Part shown: piece by piece, positions 23,982-35,831 of the stretch | Numbering within the stretch: position 1 is the stretch's first letter | Layout: every line of letters starts with the position of its first letter | Assembly: GCF_018437505.1 (NCBI RefSeq) | Contig: NZ_CP072467.1 | Span: forward strand, 2,480,001-2,544,000 | Direction of reading: 5' to 3' | DNA: 64,000 nucleotides | From: Spiractinospora alimapuensis | Lineage (GTDB): Bacteria; Actinomycetota; Actinomycetes; Streptosporangiales; Streptosporangiaceae | Translations under genes and position numbers: made by a program | Notes under the pieces: model-generated | What the model was told of the DNA's origin: nothing | Database searches by the model: none | What the model saw: only the letters and a program-made list of their open reading frames with translations

Positions 23982-24392
23982 TCAGACGCTGACGTCGGCG
24001 CCGGCCGCGCGGAGACGGGCGCGAGCGTGCGCGGCCCGGTCCCGACCCTCGTCGTCGTCGGCGTCCTTGTTCTTCGCCAGCTGGGCGCGCGCGCTCTCGA
24101 CGTCCACCCGGTCCCCGAGCTCCGCGAGCTCGGCCAGAACGGAGACGCGGTTGTCCTCCATGGACACGAACCCACCGTGCACCGCGGCCGTGAGTTCACC
24201 GGTTTCGCGGGCACCCAGGACACGCACGACGCAGTCCGGGGCCAGGGCGGCGAGCACCGGAACGTGGTCGGGCAGGATCCCGATCTCACCTTCCACCGTC
24301 TTGGCGATCACCATCTCGCCCTCGCCGGACCACAGCTCACCCTCGGGCGTCACCAGCGCAACCTGGAGCTTCTTCGCCGACAACGCGGCCAC
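23982..24392 (-). CDS. atpC: F1Fo ATP synthase epsilon subunit
   Basis: A 136-residue rotor-stalk subunit that couples and inhibits F1. The N-terminal beta sandwich is seen in LQVALVTPEGELW, EGEIGILPDHVPVLAAL and HGGFVSMEDNRVSVLAE. The C-terminal helical hairpin starts at DVESARAQLAKNKDAD; the DELSAREEL-type helix is shortened and rich in Arg and Ala. Start GTG 24392. A perfect hairpin separates it from atpD. It is the last classical gene of the operon. Confidence 0.95.
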   Translation of the reverse strand: MAALSAKKLQVALVTPEGELWSGEGEMVIAKTVEGEIGILPDHVPVLAALAPDCVVRVLGARETGELTAAVHGGFVSMEDNRVSVLAELAELGDRVDVESARAQLAKNKDADDDEGRDRAAHARARLRAAGADVSV

Positions 24393-24415
24393 TTGTCATC
24401 AACTCCCGTCGCTAA

Positions 24416-24442
24416 TGCCGCGGGACCGACGGTCCCGCGGCA
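24416..24442. terminator. perfect hairpin inside the atp operon
   Basis: Arms TGCCGCGGGACC (24416-24427) and GGTCCCGCGGCA (24431-24442) with a GAC loop lie six bases after the atpD stop and 24 bases before the atpC start on the minus strand. It may partly terminate or protect the message and so set atpC below atpD. There is no T tract. Confidence 0.65.
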
Positions 24443-24447
24443 CCCGA

Positions 24448-26821
<2,374 letters not shown>

Positions 26822-26824
26822 GGG

Positions 26825-28468
26825 CTACTTCCCGCCGCGCTTGCTGATCTTGATCTTTTCCTGGCCCACGTCCTCGGCCTCCAGCGCCTCGGCCTCCTCC
26901 TCGGTACCGAGCAGGGTGCCGGAGCTGGTCTCGAAGGTCCGCTTGAACTCGTCGACCACGGACTTCAGGGCGTCCTCGGTCTCGGAGCTGAACTTGCCGG
27001 TCTCCCGGATGTCGTCCAGGATCTTTCCGTGCTCCAGCGCGAGGTGCTCGAGGAGGTCCCGCTCGAACCGGCGCACGTCCTCCACCGGGACGTCGTCGAG
27101 CTGACCCGTGGTTCCGGCCCAGATGGACACGACCTGGTTCTCGACCGGGAAGGGCGAGTACTGGCCCTGCTTGAGGATCTCCATCAGGCGGCCACCGCGC
27201 TCGAGCTGCGCCTTGGACGCGGCGTCGAGGTCGGAGCCGAAGGCGGCGAAGGCCTCCAGCTCGCGGTACTGGGCGAGCCCGGTCCGCAGGCCACCACTGA
27301 CACTCTTCATGGCCTTGGTCTGCGCGGCGCCACCGACACGGGACACCGAGATACCGACGTTCATGGCGGGCCGCTGGCCCTGGTTGAACAGGTCGGACTC
27401 CAGGAACACCTGACCGTCGGTGATGGAGATGACGTTGGTCGGGATGTAGGCGGAGACGTCGTTGGCCTTGGTCTCGATGATCGGCAGACCCGTCATCGAA
27501 CCGGCGCCCATCTCGTCGGACAGCTTGGCGCAACGCTCCAGCAGCCGGGAGTGGAGGTAGAAGACGTCACCCGGGTAGGCCTCACGGCCCGGAGGACGAC
27601 GCAGCAGCAGCGACACCGCACGGTAGGCCTCGGCCTGCTTGGTGAGGTCGTCGAAGACGATGAGGACGTGCTTGCCCTCGTACATCCAGTGCTGCCCGAT
27701 CGCCGAACCGGCGTAGGGGGCGATGTACTTGAAGCCCGCGGGGTCGGAGGCGGGAGCGGCCACGATGGTGGTGTACTCCATCGCGCCGGCCTCTTCCAGC
27801 GCTCCGCGCACACCCGCGATGGTCGAGCCCTTCTGGCCGACCGCGACGTACACGCAGTGCACCTCCTTGTCGGGGTCTCCGGAGTCCCAACCGGCCTTCT
27901 GGTTGATGATGGTGTCCACGCAGACCGCGGTCTTCCCGGTCTGGCGGTCGCCGATCACCAACTGACGCTGACCACGGCCGATCGGCGTGATCGCGTCGAT
28001 CGCCTTGGTTCCGGTCTGCAGGGGCTCGCCGACCGGCTGGCGCTCCATCACGGTGGGGGCCTGCAGTTCCAGCGCACGGCGCGCCGACGCCTCGATCTCG
28101 CCCTTGCCGTCGATCGGACGCCCCATGGCGTCCACGACGCGGCCGAGGAAGCCGTCGCCAACCGGCACCGAGAGAACCTCGCCGGTGCGGCGCACCGACT
28201 GTCCCTCCTCGATGCTGACAAAGTCACCGAGGACGACGGCACCGATCTCGCCAACCTCAAGGTTGAGCGCCAGTCCCAGCGTCCCGTCTTCGAATTCCAG
28301 CAGCTCGTTCGCCATCGCCGAGGGAAGGCCACCGACACGCGCGATGCCATCACCGGAGTAGGTGACGGTTCCGATTTCCTCCGCGCGCGCGGCGTCAGGC
28401 TCGTACGACTGGACGAAACGCTGCAACGCGTCCCGGATTTCCTCCGGCCGGATTGTCAGCTCCGCCAT
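26825..28468 (-). CDS. atpA: F1Fo ATP synthase alpha subunit
   Basis: A 547-residue non-catalytic nucleotide-binding subunit. Walker A is GDRQTGKTA, followed by [11 protein letters not shown] and the catalytic-site Arg region [10 protein letters not shown] (here VSRVGGAAQ). The C-terminus has an extension of about 35 residues, rich in Glu and Ala and ending KISKRGGK, as in mycobacterial and other actinobacterial alpha chains that suppress ATP hydrolysis. ATG 28468 begins the family start [15 protein letters not shown]; eight upstream codons are excluded. Confidence 0.98.
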   Translation of the reverse strand: MAELTIRPEEIRDALQRFVQSYEPDAARAEEIGTVTYSGDGIARVGGLPSAMANELLEFEDGTLGLALNLEVGEIGAVVLGDFVSIEEGQSVRRTGEVLSVPVGDGFLGRVVDAMGRPIDGKGEIEASARRALELQAPTVMERQPVGEPLQTGTKAIDAITPIGRGQRQLVIGDRQTGKTAVCVDTIINQKAGWDSGDPDKEVHCVYVAVGQKGSTIAGVRGALEEAGAMEYTTIVAAPASDPAGFKYIAPYAGSAIGQHWMYEGKHVLIVFDDLTKQAEAYRAVSLLLRRPPGREAYPGDVFYLHSRLLERCAKLSDEMGAGSMTGLPIIETKANDVSAYIPTNVISITDGQVFLESDLFNQGQRPAMNVGISVSRVGGAAQTKAMKSVSGGLRTGLAQYRELEAFAAFGSDLDAASKAQLERGGRLMEILKQGQYSPFPVENQVVSIWAGTTGQLDDVPVEDVRRFERDLLEHLALEHGKILDDIRETGKFSSETEDALKSVVDEFKRTFETSSGTLLGTEEEAEALEAEDVGQEKIKISKRGGK

Positions 28469-28547
28469 CTCAACGTTGTCCTTGCTCCTCATGGCGCCTG
28501 GTTGCGCGGCGCCGTGCGTACTGTCCAGTTGCTCGGCCGAGTGCCTG

Positions 28548-29357
28548 TCAGCCGGCCAAACGGCGCCTGACCTCAGCGACGCGTCCCGCGATCGTGCCGT
28601 CCATCTCCTCGTCGCCGACGCGGATGGACATCCCGCCGATAAGCTCCGGCGCGATCTCGATGTCCAGGTGCATCTCGCGCCCGTACCGAGTGCTCAGCAG
28701 CCGCCGCAGTCGGGACTGCTGCTCGTCGGTGAGCGGCGTGGCCGTGCGGATGACGGCCACGTAGCGCTGTGCGCGCTCTGCCACCAGCAGCCGGTAGGCC
28801 TCGAGGCCCTGTTCCAGGGTACGTCCCCGCGGATCCGCGACAACCTCGCTGATCAGCAGAGACGAGGCGGGGGTGCCCTTGCCCTGGAGCAGGTCCGCCA
28901 CGAGCGCACGGCGGTGCGTCTCGGCGACCTCGAGCTGGGTGAGCGCGGAGCGCAGCTCGGGCTGCGCCGCGACGACCCGGTCGAACCGGAAGAGGTCGTC
29001 CTCCAGCTCCTCGACCTGTCCGGCGCCGCCGGCGATCCCGACCGCGGCGAACACGGCCAGGCGCTCCACGGCGTCGGTCATGTCACGTGCCGACGACCAC
29101 TCCGCCTTCGCGACCTCGTTGACCACCAGGATGGTGGCCGGAGAGACCTGCGACTCGAGCAGTTCTCCGACCAGTCCGGTCTTGCGGTCACCGTCGGCGG
29201 CGGAGTCGGCGAGCAGGCGCCGCAGGCCGTGCTCCCGGTCGAGCAGGTGCAGGACCTGGAACAGCTCCCGGGACAGGGTGCTGGCGTCGGCCGACTCCAG
29301 CACCGTGTCCAGGTGACGCGTCACCTCAACGAGTGATCCTCGGCTCGCCCCGAACAT
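28548..29357 (-). CDS. atpH: F1Fo ATP synthase delta subunit
   Basis: A 269-residue peripheral-stalk subunit, longer than the E. coli delta (about 177) but normal for many high-GC actinobacteria. The N-terminal helical bundle holds [29 protein letters not shown]. The C-terminal beta domain has [50 protein letters not shown]. The start overlaps the atpF stop by one base, so translation is coupled. A 79-base gap separates it from atpA. Confidence 0.96.
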   Translation of the reverse strand: MFGASRGSLVEVTRHLDTVLESADASTLSRELFQVLHLLDREHGLRRLLADSAADGDRKTGLVGELLESQVSPATILVVNEVAKAEWSSARDMTDAVERLAVFAAVGIAGGAGQVEELEDDLFRFDRVVAAQPELRSALTQLEVAETHRRALVADLLQGKGTPASSLLISEVVADPRGRTLEQGLEAYRLLVAERAQRYVAVIRTATPLTDEQQSRLRRLLSTRYGREMHLDIEIAPELIGGMSIRVGDEEMDGTIAGRVAEVRRRLAG

Positions 29358-29902
29358 CAGCGCACCTCGGCCTTGTCGGAGGACTGCTCCTCCAGCTCGG
29401 CCAGGAACCGGTCGACGACCCGCTCCTGCGCCTGCTGGTCCTGTAGCGTCTCGCCGACGATCCGACTGGCCAGCTCCGTGGAGAGCTGACCGATCTCGGC
29501 GCGCAGCCGCACGATGGCTTGCTGCCGGTCGGCCTCGATCTGAGTGTGCGCACTCGCAACAATGCGCTGCTTCTCGGCCTCGGCCTCATCGCGCATCTCG
29601 GCGAGGATGGCCTTGCCCTGCTCCTTGGCCTTGTCCCGAAGCTGCGCGGCTTCCTGACGGGCCTCGGCGAGCTGCGCCTGGTAACGCTCGAGCGTCTCCT
29701 GGGCTTCGGCCTGGGCCGCCTTCGCGCGCTCCAGTCCACCCTCGATCTCGTCCTGGCGCTCGTCCAGGACCTTGGTGATCCTCGGGACGAACTTGCGAGC
29801 GACGAAGAAGTAGATCAACGCCAACGCGATCAGGCCGAACAGCGCCTTGACGGGGTCAATGCGCAGGATCTCGAAACCGCCAGATGCCAGTTCCAATGCC
29901 AT
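29357..29902 (-). CDS. atpF: F1Fo ATP synthase b subunit
   Basis: A 181-residue stator subunit. One N-terminal membrane span (LFGLIALALIYFFVARKFVP) is followed by a long, charged, heptad-rich helix (DERQDEIEGGLERAKAAQAEAQETLERYQAQLAEARQEAAQL and onward), which dimerises and reaches to F1. The only membrane segment carries the usual FFVARKF end. It lies between atpE and atpH in the standard order. Confidence 0.97.
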   Translation of the reverse strand: MALELASGGFEILRIDPVKALFGLIALALIYFFVARKFVPRITKVLDERQDEIEGGLERAKAAQAEAQETLERYQAQLAEARQEAAQLRDKAKEQGKAILAEMRDEAEAEKQRIVASAHTQIEADRQQAIVRLRAEIGQLSTELASRIVGETLQDQQAQERVVDRFLAELEEQSSDKAEVR

Positions 29903-29954
29903 GGTCAGCGCTCCTTCGCTTCCATAGTCATCACGCGTCCGGTCTCAGGCCGGA

Positions 29955-30158
29955 TCAGCTGATGATCGCGAGGACGAAGCCGAGAACGGCCAGGGCCTCG
30001 ACCAGTGCCATGCCGAGGTAGATGTTGATCTGGATCACGCCGCGCGCCTCGGGCTGACGGGCGATGGCCTGCATGCCCATACCGAAGATGATGCCGACGC
30101 CGATGCCGGAGCCGATCGCACTCGCGCCGTAACCGATGACGCTGAGGCTGCCCTCCAT
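29955..30158 (-). CDS. atpE: F1Fo ATP synthase c subunit
   Basis: A 67-residue proton-carrying ring subunit with two membrane helices. The Gly-rich first helix is AIGSGIGVGIIFGMGMQ. The loop ARQPEARG contains the conserved RQP. The second helix carries the proton-binding Glu54 in ALVEALAVLGFVLA. The short loop and Glu (not Asp) are as in Streptomyces and mycobacteria. A drug such as bedaquiline binds this site in mycobacteria; no comment on sensitivity here is possible. Confidence 0.98.
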   Translation of the reverse strand: MEGSLSVIGYGASAIGSGIGVGIIFGMGMQAIARQPEARGVIQINIYLGMALVEALAVLGFVLAIIS

Positions 30159-30266
30159 GGATGTTCTCCTTCTTTCTGTCCGGCGGAGCGGTTAGTCGAG
30201 CCCGCCGGGGCTTTGGTGTGCTTCGCTGCCGGCGGTTGCGGCCGCGGACTTAAGACGGTCAGACGG

Positions 30267-31109
30267 TCAGTGAGCTTCTTCGAGCGCTTGGCCGAAGTAG
30301 AGACTGCTCAAGAGGGTGAAGACGAAGGCCTGGATCAGCATGATCAACACCTCGAAGAGCACGAAGCCCACGTAGGCGGCCAGCGCGATACCAGCGAAGG
30401 CGGTCGACAGCGCACCCAGCGCCGGTCCGGCCGCCCAGTTCATCATGTAGGCCCCGCCGTAGGCGAACACCGCGAGCACCAGGCTTCCCGCGAACATCGT
30501 CGCGAAGAGACGCAGGGTGTGCGTGAACGGGTAGACGAGGAAGGATGAGACGAACTTGATCGGGGTGACCAGGACGTACAGCGGCGCGGGGACACCCGGG
30601 GGGAAGATCTGGCCCTTGATGTACTGCCATCCGCCCTGGTACTTGACCGCCAGGTAGAAGCGCATGATGAAGATCACCAAGGCGAGCACCGCCGGGAAGG
30701 CGATGTTGCTGTTCACCGGGAACATGCCGGGGATGATCCCGGTCAGGTTCATGAACAGGATGAACGTGAACAGCGAGACGAGGAAGGGGATGAGGAAGTC
30801 ACCCTTCTTCCCCATCGTGGGGCGCGCCACGTTGTCCCGGATGAACTGCACGAGTATTTCGGCCAAGCTCTGACGCCGGCTGGGCACCAAACGCGCGTTC
30901 CTGCTGAACCAGGCCCACACACCGATGGTGACGAGCACCGCCACAATCAACAGCGGCGTGTAGAGATCGATGCCGTTCGACCACGGGATGTTCAGCGGGA
31001 TCCAGGGTTCTGGGCTGAACATCGCCGGGGACGGAGGCTTGAACTCGCAACCGGGATCGAACAGGCGGCAGTCCGGCTCAGCCGCGAGAGTGCGCACGTC
31101 AACACTCAC
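30267..31109 (-). CDS. atpB: F1Fo ATP synthase a subunit
   Basis: A 280-residue membrane subunit forming the proton half-channels. Five or six membrane spans are visible. The essential Arg is in FVYPFTHTLRLFATMFAGSL-type sequence (here SFLVYPFTHTLRLF). The channel-lining last helix is FVLFEVLIMLIQAFVFTLL. Start GTG 31109. It is the first canonical subunit gene after the two small AtpI/AtpZ-like genes. Confidence 0.97.
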   Translation of the reverse strand: MSVDVRTLAAEPDCRLFDPGCEFKPPSPAMFSPEPWIPLNIPWSNGIDLYTPLLIVAVLVTIGVWAWFSRNARLVPSRRQSLAEILVQFIRDNVARPTMGKKGDFLIPFLVSLFTFILFMNLTGIIPGMFPVNSNIAFPAVLALVIFIMRFYLAVKYQGGWQYIKGQIFPPGVPAPLYVLVTPIKFVSSFLVYPFTHTLRLFATMFAGSLVLAVFAYGGAYMMNWAAGPALGALSTAFAGIALAAYVGFVLFEVLIMLIQAFVFTLLSSLYFGQALEEAH

Positions 31110-31205
31110 GGCGAATCCTTTCGTCGTGACGCAAGAAGACCTCGTTGGTATTTACTCGGACCGCCGCACCGGACAGTCCACACAGCTTCGGACAAGCGGA
31201 GAGAG

Positions 31206-31451
31206 TCAGGAGGGAATCGACTGACGCCAGATCAAATAGATCGCGCCCGCCATCCCGAGCACCATTCCGATGGGAAGGAACAGTGCGTCGAAATCCAGTA
31301 AGGCGTCGGCGATCCAGCCGATGCCGCCCCACAGGAGAATGCCCGAAAGCAGTAGGGATACGATCGCCCAACCGTCGGACCCGTGCGGTGACACGGAGCC
31401 GCGCTCCTCTTGGGTTTCTGCAGGCCGGTCGCTCATCTCGCTCGTGAACAT
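31206..31451 (-). CDS. AtpZ/AtpI-family small membrane protein
   Basis: An 81-residue protein with two membrane spans: AIVSLLLSGILLWGGIGWIA and FLPIGMVLGMAGAIYLIW. They are joined by the polar DALLDFDA, as in AtpZ/AtpI proteins that help magnesium/calcium uptake or c-ring assembly in ATP synthase. The start at 31451 has GGAGGG eight bases upstream; ATG 31436 (MSDRPAE) is an alternative. It is placed directly before atpB. Confidence 0.8.
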   Translation of the reverse strand: MFTSEMSDRPAETQEERGSVSPHGSDGWAIVSLLLSGILLWGGIGWIADALLDFDALFLPIGMVLGMAGAIYLIWRQSIPS

Positions 31452-31514
31452 AGCACACGCCCTCCAGGTCGATTGCACCCCCCGGGGAGCACCGGTTGGC
31501 CGCCCCCGCTCCGT

Positions 31515-31955
31515 TCACTGCGTCCGCTCCGCGTCGGAGCCGGACTCAGACGGTTCGGGCTCCACATGCGGGATCTTGGCGGAGGCCATGCCACGCATCT
31601 GGAGGGTCAGCCAGGTCAGTACACAAAGGAGTGCGGTCACCGCGAAGGCCGTGCTGTGCAGGCCTTCCATGAACTCGCTGCGTCCCAGGGTCACGAGCAG
31701 GATGCCCAGCACCGCGATCTTGAGGATGAAGCCGAACATGGAGGCCGGCAGCATCAGGTCGCGGTTGTACCGGGTCGCGAGGATGACGAGCAATTGTCCG
31801 ACACCGAAACAACCCAGAACGATGCCGTAACCGAGGGCTGCGCCCCAGGCTCCGGGGGTACCGACCATGAGTGCGGCGACAACGATCGAAACGATTCCGC
31901 ACAGGGTGGTGGCGATCGCGGCGCCGCGGAGAATCCGGGCGTCGTGTTGCTGCAT
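31515..31955 (-). CDS. AtpI-like ATP synthase accessory membrane protein
   Basis: A 146-residue protein with four membrane spans (for example AAIATTLCGIVSIVVAALMV, GYGIVLGCFGVGQLLVILA, FGFILKIAVLGILLVTLG and FAVTALLCVLTWLTLQM). It matches the ATP synthase protein I type found before atpB in actinomycetes, thought to assist rotor-ring assembly. A charged Glu/Pro tail follows. It is the first gene of the atp operon by position, 63 bases before the AtpZ-like gene. Confidence 0.8.
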   Translation of the reverse strand: MQQHDARILRGAAIATTLCGIVSIVVAALMVGTPGAWGAALGYGIVLGCFGVGQLLVILATRYNRDLMLPASMFGFILKIAVLGILLVTLGRSEFMEGLHSTAFAVTALLCVLTWLTLQMRGMASAKIPHVEPEPSESGSDAERTQ

Positions 31956-32035
31956 GCGTTAGGGCTCCAGTGTCGGCAGGTGGTGAACCGTGTGTGCTGA
32001 ACCGCAGCACACGCCCACCGTCGATACATCAATCC

Positions 32036-32059
32036 GCCTTGTGAAACGTATCACAAGGC
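32036..32059. promoter_or_regulatory. hairpin in the presumed atp operon leader
   Basis: Arms GCCTTGTGA (32036-32044) and TCACAAGGC (32051-32059) are perfect complements. They lie between the WecA-like gene and the AtpI-like gene, where the atp promoter and 5' leader should be. A second short hairpin (GTGTGCTG/CAGCACAC, about 31991-32011) lies nearer the gene. No clear promoter boxes are seen. Confidence 0.4.
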
Positions 32060-32069
32060 AGCGGGAGAT

Positions 32070-32093
32070 CCCTGCCCGACCACTGGGGCAGGG
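32070..32093. terminator. hairpin terminator of the WecA-like gene
   Basis: Arms CCCTGCCC (32070-32077) and GGGCAGGG (32086-32093), just after the minus-strand stop at 32097. It separates the sugar-phosphate transferase from the atp operon. Confidence 0.6.
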
Positions 32094-32096
32094 CAG

Positions 32097-33266
32097 TCAC
32101 TTGTACTTTATGTCAGTTTCATCTGTGCTCTGGCCAAGGGCCCTCCTCCGTCGCGCGCGCATTCGCCGCAAACGCGGCCATGTTACGAGGAGTACGGCGC
32201 ACAGCGCGACGAGAGCTGTGACGGTCAGCACCAGATATGGGGTGTTGAAGACCGACAACGTCACCGCGGCGAAGGCGATGATCGCCGCCCACAGGTACAT
32301 GAGCAGCACCGCGCGGGGGTGGGAGTGGCCCAGTTCCAACATGCGGTGGTGCAGGTGCTTCCGGTCGGGTGCGACGGGCGACTGGCCGGCCAGGGTGCGG
32401 CGGACCACCGCGAGGAGGAGGTCGAGGAACGGCAGCGCCAGCACCAGGAGCGGCAGCACGATCGGCAGGTATACGACCAGGCCGGAGTCGAAGAACCCTC
32501 CGGTGCTGAGCTCACGCGCGGTGTTGGCGTCGAACTGCCCGGTCACGGTGATGGTGATCGAGGCAAGGAGCAGACCGATCAGCATCGCGCCGGTGTCGCC
32601 CATGAAGATGCGGGCCGGGTGGAAGTTGTGCAGGAGGAACCCCACACAGACACCGGCCAGGATGACGGCGATCATCGCGGGGTAGGTCTGCCGGTCGAAG
32701 CCCTGGTCGACGGCGATCACGTAGTAGTAGGCGAAGAACGCGAACGCGGAGATCGCGACGATGCCGGCCGCCAGGCCGTCCAGTCCGTCGGCGAAGTTCA
32801 CGGCGTTGATCGTGACCACGATCAACAACACCGAGAGCACCGTCCCGAGCTCCGGGCCGAGCACCAGTGTCATCCCGGGCAGGGGCAGCCAGAGGAGCTG
32901 GACCCCCTTCCAGACCAGGATCCCGGCCGCGGCCACCTGCCCCGCCAGCTTGGGAAGCGGATCCAGCCCCCAGCGGTCGTCGACGATGCCCACCACCGTG
33001 ATCACGGCGCCGGCCAGCAGGAGTCCCTGCCAGGTCGGGCCGAGGAACACCTCGCTGAGGTGCGGCAGCCGGTAGGAGATCAGCAGCGCCGCCGCGACCC
33101 CGAAGAACATGGCCACACCACCGAGCCGTGGCACCGGCTCTGTGTGGACGTCCCTCTCCCGCACGGGCGGCACGGCACCAAAGGCAACGGCGACCCGACG
33201 CACGAGTGGCGTCAACAAGTAGGTAACGGCGACGGCAATGACGAAAGTCAGCGCGTACTCACGCAC
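32097..33266 (-). CDS. MraY/WecA-family undecaprenyl-phosphate sugar-1-P transferase
   Basis: A 389-residue polytopic enzyme (about ten membrane spans) that links a sugar phosphate, probably GlcNAc-1-phosphate, to undecaprenyl phosphate to start wall teichoic acid or other glycan synthesis. Key motifs are PVPRLGGVAMF, VGIVDDRWGLDPLPKL (Asp-Asp), NAVNFADGLDGLAAG, FMGDTGAM and a His-rich loop RKHLHHRML. These place it in the WecA/TagO branch rather than true MraY. Start GTG 33266. Its position just before the atp operon is the same in Streptomyces. Confidence 0.9.
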   Translation of the reverse strand: MREYALTFVIAVAVTYLLTPLVRRVAVAFGAVPPVRERDVHTEPVPRLGGVAMFFGVAAALLISYRLPHLSEVFLGPTWQGLLLAGAVITVVGIVDDRWGLDPLPKLAGQVAAAGILVWKGVQLLWLPLPGMTLVLGPELGTVLSVLLIVVTINAVNFADGLDGLAAGIVAISAFAFFAYYYVIAVDQGFDRQTYPAMIAVILAGVCVGFLLHNFHPARIFMGDTGAMLIGLLLASITITVTGQFDANTARELSTGGFFDSGLVVYLPIVLPLLVLALPFLDLLLAVVRRTLAGQSPVAPDRKHLHHRMLELGHSHPRAVLLMYLWAAIIAFAAVTLSVFNTPYLVLTVTALVALCAVLLVTWPRLRRMRARRRRALGQSTDETDIKYK

Positions 33267-33429
33267 CCCAGCAAGTTAGCAGTTGTCGCGGAACGCTCAG
33301 GCCCACGGACTCCCCGCACACCCCGCGCGGCGGGTGTGGCCGGAGGGACGGGTGACGCCTGGCTCGGGACGCTCTGGCGCGCTCCGTGCGGCCCGCCCAC
33401 ACGGAACGCCCGGTGGAGGAGGGGACGCC
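33267..33429. other. short intergenic stretch, nothing seen
   Basis: A 163-base G+C-rich gap between the WecA-like gene start and the broken Nudix gene. It should carry the divergent promoters, but no clear box or dyad is seen. Confidence 0.4.
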
Positions 33430-33905
33430 GTGGCAGGGGCTCGGGTCGCCGTCGCCGTGACGCGTCACGGCGACCTGGGGATCGTCCTGCTGGTCTTCGA
33501 CCACCGCGACCACGTCAGGGTTCCCACCCAGGTTCCCGCTGGAGGAATGGTCCGCGGCGTGACGGTGTCCAACGCCGTGCGCCACGAGGGACGCGAGGAG
33601 GCGGGCGCCGACACCATCGCGCGGCGCACGGTGCTGGGGGTGCGGCGGAGCCCACACCCCGTGATCGGCGACGAACGCGTGACCGCCGGACGCACTGGCA
33701 TCACACGGTGCGCGGGGACGACGATGAGGACGACGGTTTCGTCTTCTCGTGCCTCTTCGTCCCGCTCGGACGAGCGGACGAACTCCTCAGCGATGACGAC
33801 TGTCCGAACCGCCGACTGAGGCCCACCCCGCGTCTGGATCGAGTTGTTCTCCCGCTGTGCCATCTGGGGTATCGGAGGCGCTGGGGCTCGCGATCGTCAG
33901 CATGA
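33430..33905 (+). pseudogene. Nudix hydrolase, frameshifted
   Basis: A Nudix-type gene split over two frames. Frame 1 (from about 33430) reads VAVAVTRHGDLGIVLLVFDHRDHVRVPTQVPAGG, then the Nudix box region GMVRGVTVSNAVRHEGREEAGA and LGVRRSPHPVIGDE. After about 33690 the family sequence continues in frame 3 as THWHHTVRGDDDEDDGFVF and CLFVPLGRADELL. One base has been gained or lost near 33680-33705. The box itself is also worn (Val for the first Glu, His for Arg), which argues for true decay over a reading error. It lies between the WecA-like gene and ywlC. Confidence 0.65.
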
Positions 33906-34167
33906 CGTTCGCTACGCCGATCCTCTCCAACAGCCAACCAGGATGCTCCGCACGGACCGCCGTGCGAGGGGCCGCTCATCGGTGGTGGGTGTTGTCGCCC
34001 CCGGTATAGCGGGTCGATGTGCGCCCCCACCGGATGGATGTGGCGTAGTCCCGGCGGGGTGGAGAAATCCTGATGGGGGGACTCATCACTGCGACCAGCC
34101 CGCTCACGAAAGACGACCCAGCGGCCGCGGCCCGCTCCCTCGCCCGGGAGCCCGCGAAAGAGGCGCC
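33906..34167. other. gene-free remainder after the broken Nudix gene
   Basis: About 260 bases with no coding character on either strand and no clear hairpin; GC-rich. The ywlC transcript should end here. Confidence 0.4.
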
Positions 34168-34956
34168 CTAGCGCTCGGGCTCGGCGTCCGGGGGCTCGCT
34201 CTCGTGCCGCTCCCCTGCCTCGGCCTTGTCCGTCGCCCCCGTCTGGTCTCCCGCCTCGGCCTTGTCCGTCGCCTCGTCCTGCTCCGGCGTGCGGCGGCGC
34301 GGTCGCTTGGAGACACCGATCACGGTGCCGCAGATCTTGCGGAGGTCCTCGATCGGGATGGCGCCCTCGCGCAGGACGCGCGGGACGGCGTAGGTGAGGT
34401 CCACGATCGTCGAGGGGGTCACGTCCTCGGGGGCGGGCCCGTTCTCCAGGTAGACCGAGACGCTGTCCCCGAGCTGCTCCAAGGCCTCGGCGGCGGTGAG
34501 CGCGGGCGGCTCACCGCTCAGGTTGGCGCTGCTGACGGCGGTGGGTCCCACCTGCCGGAGGAGGTCGAGGGCGAGCTCGTTGTCGGGCATCCGCACGCCG
34601 ACCGTCCCCTTGGTGTCACCGAGGTCCCAGGTCAAGCTGGAACGTGCCGGACACACGAGGGTCAGCGGGCCGGGCCAGAACGCGTCGATCAAGTCCTGGC
34701 CGTGCTTACCGAAGTCCTCGACCAACGCGGACGCGGCGTCGACGGTGCCGACCAACACCGGTGCGGGCATGTCCCGGCCGCGTCCCTTCGCGTCCAGGAG
34801 GACGGCCACCGCCTCGGGGTTGAAGGCGTCGGCGCCGATCCCGTACACGGTGTCGGTGGGCAGGACCACCAGTTCGCCCTTGCGCAGCGACGAGGCCGCG
34901 TCGGCGATACCGGCCGTGCGGTTCTCCTCGTCCCAGCAGTCGTATACCCGGCTCAC
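34168..34956 (-). CDS. ywlC: L-threonylcarbamoyladenylate synthase (Sua5/YwlC/YrdC)
   Basis: A 262-residue enzyme making threonylcarbamoyl-AMP for the t6A37 modification of tRNAs. The YrdC core spans residues 15-205: KGELVVLPTDTVYGIGADA, RPxPxPVLV-like RDMPAPVLVGT, FWPGPLTLV and PTAVSSANLSGEPPA. The tail is a charged, low-complexity extension with a duplicated unit (TDKAEAGDQTGATDKAEAGE). There is no Sua5 domain. GTG 34956 has GGAGGAG upstream. It is the last gene of the prfA-prmC-ywlC unit, 11 bases after prmC. Confidence 0.93.
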   Translation of the reverse strand: MSRVYDCWDEENRTAGIADAASSLRKGELVVLPTDTVYGIGADAFNPEAVAVLLDAKGRGRDMPAPVLVGTVDAASALVEDFGKHGQDLIDAFWPGPLTLVCPARSSLTWDLGDTKGTVGVRMPDNELALDLLRQVGPTAVSSANLSGEPPALTAAEALEQLGDSVSVYLENGPAPEDVTPSTIVDLTYAVPRVLREGAIPIEDLRKICGTVIGVSKRPRRRTPEQDEATDKAEAGDQTGATDKAEAGERHESEPPDAEPER

Positions 34957-34967
34957 GTGCTCCTCCG

Positions 34968-35831
34968 TCAGTCCTCGCTCTCGGCTCGACGCATGACGAC
35001 GAAGCGGTCACGTCGCGCGAGATCCTTGTGGTTGACCACGTCCCGCCAGCCCGCTGACTCGGGGAAGAGACGCGGCATCTCGATTCCCTGGCCGTCGCCG
35101 TGCTCGATGGCCATGTGTCCCCCGGGGCGCAGGAGTCGGGCCCCCGTGGTGGTGAGGCCGCGGACGGCGTCCAGGCCGTCCTGACCACTCCACAGGGCCA
35201 ACTGTGGGTCGTACTGGCGCACCTCGGGCGGCACCTGGTCCCGCTCCGCGCTGGGCACGTAGGGAGGGTTGCTGATCACCAGGTCCGCGCGGCCGTTGAG
35301 TTCGGGCACGGCGGAGTGCATGTCGCCCAGGTGCACGGTGACCCGCCCCGCGTGCCCGGTGGTCTCCACGTTGTGGCGCGCCCACTCCGCGGCCTTCGGG
35401 TCGAGTTCGACCGCGTGCACCCGGGACCGTGGCACCTCCTGCGCGATCGAGATCGCGATGGCGCCGGATCCGGTGCCGAGGTCGACGACGAGCGGGTCGG
35501 CGACGTCCATGGCGTGCAGGGTGGTGATCGCCCAGTCGACCATGATCTCGGTCTCGGGCCGCGGCACGAACACCCCGGGGCCTACCTGGAGCTCCAGGTA
35601 GCGGAAGTAGGCGCGGCCCGTGATGTGCTGCAGGGGTTCCCGCACCTCGCGACGCGCGACACACTCCCAGTAGAGGGCGTCGAACTCGGCGTCGGAGACG
35701 GTGTGCAGGGAGTCCCGACGGACGCCGTGGACGAAAGCCGCGAGTTCCTCGGCGTCGGTTCGTGGGGAGGAGATCCCGGCTTCCGCGAGCCGTTGGGTGG
35801 CTCGTGCGATCTCGTCGAGCAGGAAGTTCAT
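34968..35831 (-). CDS. prmC: peptide chain release factor N5-glutamine methyltransferase
   Basis: A 287-residue methyltransferase that modifies the Gln of the GGQ loop in RF1 and RF2. The N-terminal helical substrate domain is followed by a Rossmann domain with the AdoMet site [14 protein letters not shown] and the catalytic NPPY motif ([11 protein letters not shown]). Its ATG overlaps the prfA stop by four bases, so enzyme and substrate are translated together, the standard arrangement. Confidence 0.96.
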   Translation of the reverse strand: MNFLLDEIARATQRLAEAGISSPRTDAEELAAFVHGVRRDSLHTVSDAEFDALYWECVARREVREPLQHITGRAYFRYLELQVGPGVFVPRPETEIMVDWAITTLHAMDVADPLVVDLGTGSGAIAISIAQEVPRSRVHAVELDPKAAEWARHNVETTGHAGRVTVHLGDMHSAVPELNGRADLVISNPPYVPSAERDQVPPEVRQYDPQLALWSGQDGLDAVRGLTTTGARLLRPGGHMAIEHGDGQGIEMPRLFPESAGWRDVVNHKDLARRDRFVVMRRAESED

